The notes under the pieces: model-generated
Seen by the model: only the letters and a program-made list of their open reading frames with translations
Told to the model about the DNA's origin: nothing
Databases searched by the model: none
Assembly: GCA_030527645.1 (NCBI GenBank)
Contig: JAUNAJ010000014.1
Coordinates: forward strand, 1-64,000
Length of the DNA: 64,000 bases
Direction: 5' to 3'
Source: Lachnospiraceae bacterium
GTDB lineage: Bacteria; Bacillota; Clostridia; Lachnospirales; Lachnospiraceae
Shown: positions 59,897 through 64,000 of the stretch, piece by piece
How positions within the stretch are numbered: the stretch's first letter is position 1
Layout: each line of letters starts with the position of its first letter
Position numbers and translations under genes: made by a program

Positions 59897-61159
59897 ATGA
59901 TCTTAATTAAAAACGGCCGCATTGTGGATCCTGTCACCCAAACAGACGCTGTTCTGGACATCCTTCTTGACGGACCTGTGATTAAAGAAGTCGGTGAAAA
60001 TCTTACTTATGAAGAAGCTGATGTACTGGATGCCACCGATCTTGTGGTTGCCCCCGGTCTGATGGATGCCCATGTGCATTTTCGCGATCCGGGGCAGACC
60101 TGGAAAGAGGATATCAATACCGGAGCTGCCGCAGCTGCCAGAGGAGGATTTACTACTGTGGTATGTATGGCTAATACAGTGCCAACCGTAGATAATCCGG
60201 ATACTCTGCGCGATATCCAGCGACGAGGAGAAGAAACCGGTATTCACATTCTTCAGGCTGCCTGCATCACCAAGGGGATGCAAGGCAGGGAACTGACTGA
60301 TATGGAAGTGCTCTCTGATGCGGGTGCTGCCGGCTTTACCGATGACGGCAAGCCCATTCTGTGTGAGAAAACACTTGTTGAAGCAATGAACAGGGCAAAA
60401 AAACTGGATCTTCCCATTGCTCTTCACGAAGAAGACCCGCTCTTTATTAAAGAAGCCGGAGTCAATCAGGGCGAAGTATCCGAGGAGTTGGACTACGGCG
60501 GTGCCTCTCGCACAGCCGAGGATGTGATGGTTGCCAGAGACATGATCCTGGCTCTTCATACGGGAGCATCTGTCTGCATCCAGCATATCAGCTCCGGAAA
60601 TTCTGTGGACCTGGTCCGTCTCGGGAAGAAACTGGGAGCAGATATCCATGCAGAGGCGACCCCCCATCATTTTACACTGACAGAGAAAGCTGTTCTGAAG
60701 TATGGAACACTGGCCCGGATGAATCCGCCTCTCCGTACAGAGTCAGACCGCCAGCGTATCATCGAGGGTCTGAAGGACGGCACGATCGATATGATCGTAA
60801 CAGACCATGCTCCGCACACCACAGAAGAAAAATCGAAGTCTATGGAAAAAGCCCCCAGCGGCATCACCGGTCTGGAGACTTCTCTCGGTCTTGGAATACT
60901 TTCTCTGGTGCAGCCCGGACATATCACACTGATGAAGCTGATGGAGCTCATGAGTAAAAATCCGGCGGAATTCTACCGTATGATTCCGGGAAGTATTCAG
61001 CCCGGTGCGCCTGCTGATCTTGTGATCTTCGGTGAGAATGAAACCTGGACGGTAAAAGACTATGCCTCCAAGGCGGAAAATTCTCCCTTCACCGGCTGGG
61101 AGCTGCCCGGAAAAGTACACTTCACCATCTGCAGCGGAACTGTCGTATATAACGGATAA
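59897..61159 (+). CDS. pyrC: dihydroorotase
   Basis: Third step of pyrimidine synthesis: cyclises carbamoyl-aspartate to dihydroorotate. 420 residues, class I. Motifs: HVHFRDPGQTWKED (zinc His and substrate Arg), NTVPTVDNPDT, LHEEDP, and TDHAPHTTEEK with the catalytic Asp near residue 300. The carboxylated lysine seen in class I enzymes appears absent as a simple match, consistent with the two-zinc class I variants. The start is ATG at 59897; GGAG is 13 bases upstream, longer than usual. Confidence 0.95.
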   Translation: MILIKNGRIVDPVTQTDAVLDILLDGPVIKEVGENLTYEEADVLDATDLVVAPGLMDAHVHFRDPGQTWKEDINTGAAAAARGGFTTVVCMANTVPTVDNPDTLRDIQRRGEETGIHILQAACITKGMQGRELTDMEVLSDAGAAGFTDDGKPILCEKTLVEAMNRAKKLDLPIALHEEDPLFIKEAGVNQGEVSEELDYGGASRTAEDVMVARDMILALHTGASVCIQHISSGNSVDLVRLGKKLGADIHAEATPHHFTLTEKAVLKYGTLARMNPPLRTESDRQRIIEGLKDGTIDMIVTDHAPHTTEEKSKSMEKAPSGITGLETSLGLGILSLVQPGHITLMKLMELMSKNPAEFYRMIPGSIQPGAPADLVIFGENETWTVKDYASKAENSPFTGWELPGKVHFTICSGTVVYNG

Positions 61160-61167
61160 TACAAAGC

Positions 61168-61220
61168 AGACCAGTATCCCGAAGAGAACCTTCCTTCTGT
61201 TCTCCTCGGGATACTGGTCT
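61168..61220. terminator. terminator between pyrC and sbcC
   Basis: AGACCAGTATCCCGA (61168-61182) pairs with 61206-61220, and GAGAAC/GTTCTC extend the stem inward. T-run is short (TTTG), so efficiency is uncertain; it lies between convergent genes. Confidence 0.75.
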
Positions 61221-61293
61221 TTGCCGTTGTCATTTATCAGTTGTTTTTGCTTCCCTAAATTAGTGTCGCTATTCGTAAAACAAATGCATGCCG

Positions 61294-64000
61294 TCAACTG
61301 ATCTGCCAGGCAGCATGGCTTCCGCTTTCATTCTTTTTGATGATCAGCTGGTCATCAATTTCCTGCTTCAGCTCTGATACATGCGAGATGATGCCGATCA
61401 GCCTGGAGCCCTGAGCCATCTGCTGCAGCACCTTTACCGCCTGACCCCTGGAATGATCATCCAGGGAGCCGAAGCCTTCATCAATAAACATGATGTCCAG
61501 ATTGATGGCTGCAGACTGCTCCTGGATCTGATCAGCCATTCCCAGGGCCATGGCCAGCGCAGCCATAAAGGACTCTCCTCCGGACAGGGTTCTGATTCCG
61601 CGCACTCGGCCTGTTACGTTGGAATAGACTGTCAGGTCCAGTCCTCTGTTCTTTCCATGCCCGGCTTCCTCATCCTCAACCATCCGAAGTTCATACTGCC
61701 CGGCAGACATCCGGAAGAAATGCCTGTTTGCAGCCAGAAGAATCCTCTGCAGATAATACCGCTGCACATAGGTCTCGATATCCATACGGGAATCCTTTAT
61801 TTTACCGGCAAGACGATTGTAAAGAGATTCTACCCGGTTGTACTCCCTGGCAATGGCTCCGCTCTGCTCCATCAGGCGGACAAGAGAATCCTTTACCTTT
61901 CTATTCTGATATGCCTGCCGGTTCAGTTCCTCGAACGCTTCTGAAGCCTGTCGATGCTGGTTTTCAGCCACTTCTCTTTCCCGCTCCAACCGGATCATAT
62001 CCGGTTTTTCTGCATCCCGGATCAGTCGAAAAGCTGCCTCTTTGCTGCCTTTCGCCTTCGCCTTTCGCTCATTGAATGTCTTTACTTCCTTCTGCAAATC
62101 CACTGCTGCGGTATTGGTGTAAGCAGACACCGTATTCTCCCACTCTGTCTCGGAGAGCTGTTTTTCCTTCAGCGTCTTCTCATATTGATGCCGTGCGGTC
62201 TGCATTTTCTCTTTTTTGACCGGCAGTTCACCTGTGCACTTCTCAATGATCGTCTCGGCCTTTTCCCGGTCTGATTTTATTTTTTTATATTGATGGTCTG
62301 CTTTCTGCCAGATTGTCTGCTTTGCAGCAAATGCTTCCTCCCGAGCCTTCTCTGCCGCAAGGGCTGCACTTTCTGACTCAAATTCCTTCTGTTCAAGCAA
62401 AACTGCCAGGGACTTTTCACACCCTGTTCTCTGCTCTGCCGCTGTGTGTTCAGCTGCTTTTGCATCCTCAGCTGCTCTGCTGAGGGTTTCTGCCTCTGCC
62501 TGTGCCTGTGACAGATGCTTCTGCAGATATTGAAAACGATCCGCATCCCTCTGTACCTGGCTTCCGCGTTCCTCCACTCTGCCTTTCCAGTCCTGAAGCA
62601 GCTGTGCTGCATCATCCGCCGTCAAATGTTCGGTTACTCCTTCCAGCTCTTCAGAAAGACGCCGCCGAAGATTCACTGATTTTTCTTCCGTCTGCCGCTC
62701 TCGATCCTCATATTTCTGCTTCGCTTCTCCTGAAGCTTTCGATTTCCCGGCAGCCTCGTCATTCAATTTCTGAACAGCTTCAGACAACTGCTCTAACTCT
62801 TCTCGTGAGAGATTTTGATCTTCTTCCTGCAGTTTACATGGATTCGGGTGACTTGGTGAACCGCAGACAGGACAGGGCTTTCCGTTCTCCAGTGTTCCGG
62901 CAATAAAGCCTGCCTGTGCGTCCAGATATCTCTGATTGTATTCCATGTATTCTGCATTCTTTTCCGTGAAGCTGCGGAATGACAGCTGATAAGCTGCAGC
63001 CGCTTTTTCTGCCTCTCTCTTTGCTTTTTTACAGGAAAGAACAGATGCTTTTAATTCAGAAAGCAGTTCTTCCGCACTTTCAATCTTCCGCTTTTCCTGT
63101 TTCCATCTCTCCAGAATTACATTTGCTTCAGTGAGGCTTTCTGACTCCTCTCTCCATGCTGCCACAGTTCTTTCGAAGTTACGCTGCTCTTCAGCTGCCC
63201 GCTGTCTTCCATGTTCTGCTTTTTGCAGAGTCTCGTTGTACACAGCTAAGTCCGCTTCCGTCTCATTAATTTTCCTGAAGAGAGTCCGTGCCTTCTTTAC
63301 CTTTTCCTGCTCCGCCGCAAGCTTTGCTGCTGCAGCATCACGTACCGTTCTTGCTTCAGCTTCTGCTCCGGCTGCAGCTTCCTCCTGCTCCTTTAGCTCC
63401 GGAAGCAGTTTCCGATATTGATCCATCGTTGCTTCTGTGGCACTGACATCCTGCGCAGCCTGCAGTACCAGCTGATGTACGGTTTGTAATTCATAGGAAG
63501 AACGGATTCGCTCCGAAAGAACGTCCTTCTGCCGAACCGCCGGCTCCATCTCTTCACAGACAGCAAGCTCCGCTTCCGCTGCTGCAAAAGCCGCGAAGTT
63601 TGTCTGCAGATTCTCTCCCTTTGTACAGGCCCCTCTTGCTGCCTGCAGGTTCTGCTCCGTTTTACCTTTTTCATCCCTGACAAGCCGAAGCTCCTGCTCC
63701 TGTAATTTGCAGAATTCTTTCAGCTTTTCCAGCAGCTCTTCCACCTCCGCAATATTCACTGCTTTCCGGATCGCTTTTTTCAGATCAGCCAGCTCTGACA
63801 GATTCTGTTTTTCTGTCTCTGTCTTTCCGGCGGCCGGCAGCTCCAGATGTGCAATTTCTGTCTGACAGCTGTTCTTCAGTTTGTCGATCTCTGCACTCTT
63901 GTCCTTTTTCTGTTCTGCCAGCCTGTCCACGATTTTCTGATACAGCTCCGTACCGAACAGCTTCCGGAAGATCAGCTTTTTCTCATCGGATTTTGCACGC
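61294..64000 (-). CDS. sbcC: nuclease SbcCD subunit C, C-terminal part (5' end beyond the right edge)
   Basis: The ATPase/coiled-coil subunit of the SbcCD (Mre11-Rad50) nuclease that cuts hairpins and DNA ends. The frame is open to position 63999 and continues outside: the edge reads RAKSDEKKLIFRKLFGTELYQKI, typical of the region after the SbcC N-terminal ATPase half. Within: long coiled coils, the zinc hook CPVCGSPSHPNP near the middle, and at the C-terminus the ABC signature LSGGESFMAALAM with Walker B IMFIDEGFGSLDD. The palindrome-rich window is noteworthy, since SbcCD limits long palindromes. No start codon is in the window. Confidence 0.93.
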   Translation of the reverse strand, partial: RAKSDEKKLIFRKLFGTELYQKIVDRLAEQKKDKSAEIDKLKNSCQTEIAHLELPAAGKTETEKQNLSELADLKKAIRKAVNIAEVEELLEKLKEFCKLQEQELRLVRDEKGKTEQNLQAARGACTKGENLQTNFAAFAAAEAELAVCEEMEPAVRQKDVLSERIRSSYELQTVHQLVLQAAQDVSATEATMDQYRKLLPELKEQEEAAAGAEAEARTVRDAAAAKLAAEQEKVKKARTLFRKINETEADLAVYNETLQKAEHGRQRAAEEQRNFERTVAAWREESESLTEANVILERWKQEKRKIESAEELLSELKASVLSCKKAKREAEKAAAAYQLSFRSFTEKNAEYMEYNQRYLDAQAGFIAGTLENGKPCPVCGSPSHPNPCKLQEEDQNLSREELEQLSEAVQKLNDEAAGKSKASGEAKQKYEDRERQTEEKSVNLRRRLSEELEGVTEHLTADDAAQLLQDWKGRVEERGSQVQRDADRFQYLQKHLSQAQAEAETLSRAAEDAKAAEHTAAEQRTGCEKSLAVLLEQKEFESESAALAAEKAREEAFAAKQTIWQKADHQYKKIKSDREKAETIIEKCTGELPVKKEKMQTARHQYEKTLKEKQLSETEWENTVSAYTNTAAVDLQKEVKTFNERKAKAKGSKEAAFRLIRDAEKPDMIRLEREREVAENQHRQASEAFEELNRQAYQNRKVKDSLVRLMEQSGAIAREYNRVESLYNRLAGKIKDSRMDIETYVQRYYLQRILLAANRHFFRMSAGQYELRMVEDEEAGHGKNRGLDLTVYSNVTGRVRGIRTLSGGESFMAALAMALGMADQIQEQSAAINLDIMFIDEGFGSLDDHSRGQAVKVLQQMAQGSRLIGIISHVSELKQEIDDQLIIKKNESGSHAAWQIS

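Noticed and set aside
1-64000. CRISPR arrays, tRNA or rRNA genes, prophage or intact insertion sequences
   Set aside because: No regular repeat-spacer arrays, no cloverleaf with conserved TTCGA arms, and no transposase or integrase motifs were found.

Overview
The window looks like chromosome of a gut-type Clostridia, most likely a Lachnospiraceae (inference). The gene content fits: a T-box-controlled ileS, a DUF1846 protein, an indolepyruvate:ferredoxin oxidoreductase with aryl-CoA ligase, a TrpR-like YerC protein, PTS mannitol genes, a WYL regulator and monoderm-style ABC operons. Shine-Dalgarno sites are strong and several genes start with GTG or TTG. No rRNA, tRNA, CRISPR array, phage or intact insertion sequence was recognised. 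Almost all genes are intact. Only sbcC runs off the right edge.

Layout. 0-5.5 kb (minus): hisC, the trkH-trkA potassium uptake pair, and a secreted DUF1002 protein behind a folded 5' leader. 5.5-14.8 kb (minus): ksgA overlapping a TPR/AAA+ protein with a Glu/Ala-rich linker, glgP, and ileS with a full T-box riboswitch. 14.8-20.8 kb (minus): a KapD-like exonuclease, DUF1846, a polytopic membrane protein coupled to a degenerate ABC ATPase, and a cytidylate-kinase-like protein. 21-22.7 kb (plus): a sodium:solute symporter with a perfect inverted repeat at its predicted transcription start. 22.7-29 kb (minus): iorA-iorB-paaK-ACT-yerC-acyl-CoA ligase, which reads as oxidative catabolism of aromatic amino acids to arylacetates. 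29-35.4 kb (plus): an amidohydrolase, two strong hairpins, a possible 21-residue CxxC peptide, and a Gld-like ABC operon ending in DUF4340. 35.4-41 kb: WYL regulator, nudC with a structured leader, an HD protein and a class A PBP.

41-55.5 kb (minus) is a sugar region: fructokinase, DegV, a sugar-binding lipoprotein, an IolG-like dehydrogenase with a TIM-barrel isomerase, and a mannitol operon ordered mtlR-mtlA-mtlD-HPr-HPr, followed upstream by a PfkB kinase and a GYF_2 protein. The binding lipoprotein and the dehydrogenase operon share a duplicated promoter/operator layout around the palindrome GAGACCGGTCTC, so one unseen regulator probably controls both. Both HPr paralogues keep the phosphorylatable His but have Lys where HPr kinase would act on Ser46. 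55.5-64 kb: two Bax-inhibitor-like membrane proteins flanking a HerA-like ATPase, then pyrC, then sbcC.

Intergenic space is rich in palindromes. The most striking is a 196-nt three-way-junction element at 42373-42568, whose outer arms and right flank recur at 58561-58604 without the inner part. Other repeated hairpins lie at 4.2, 22.7, 41.1, 43.5, 45.2, 47.7 and 53.7 kb.
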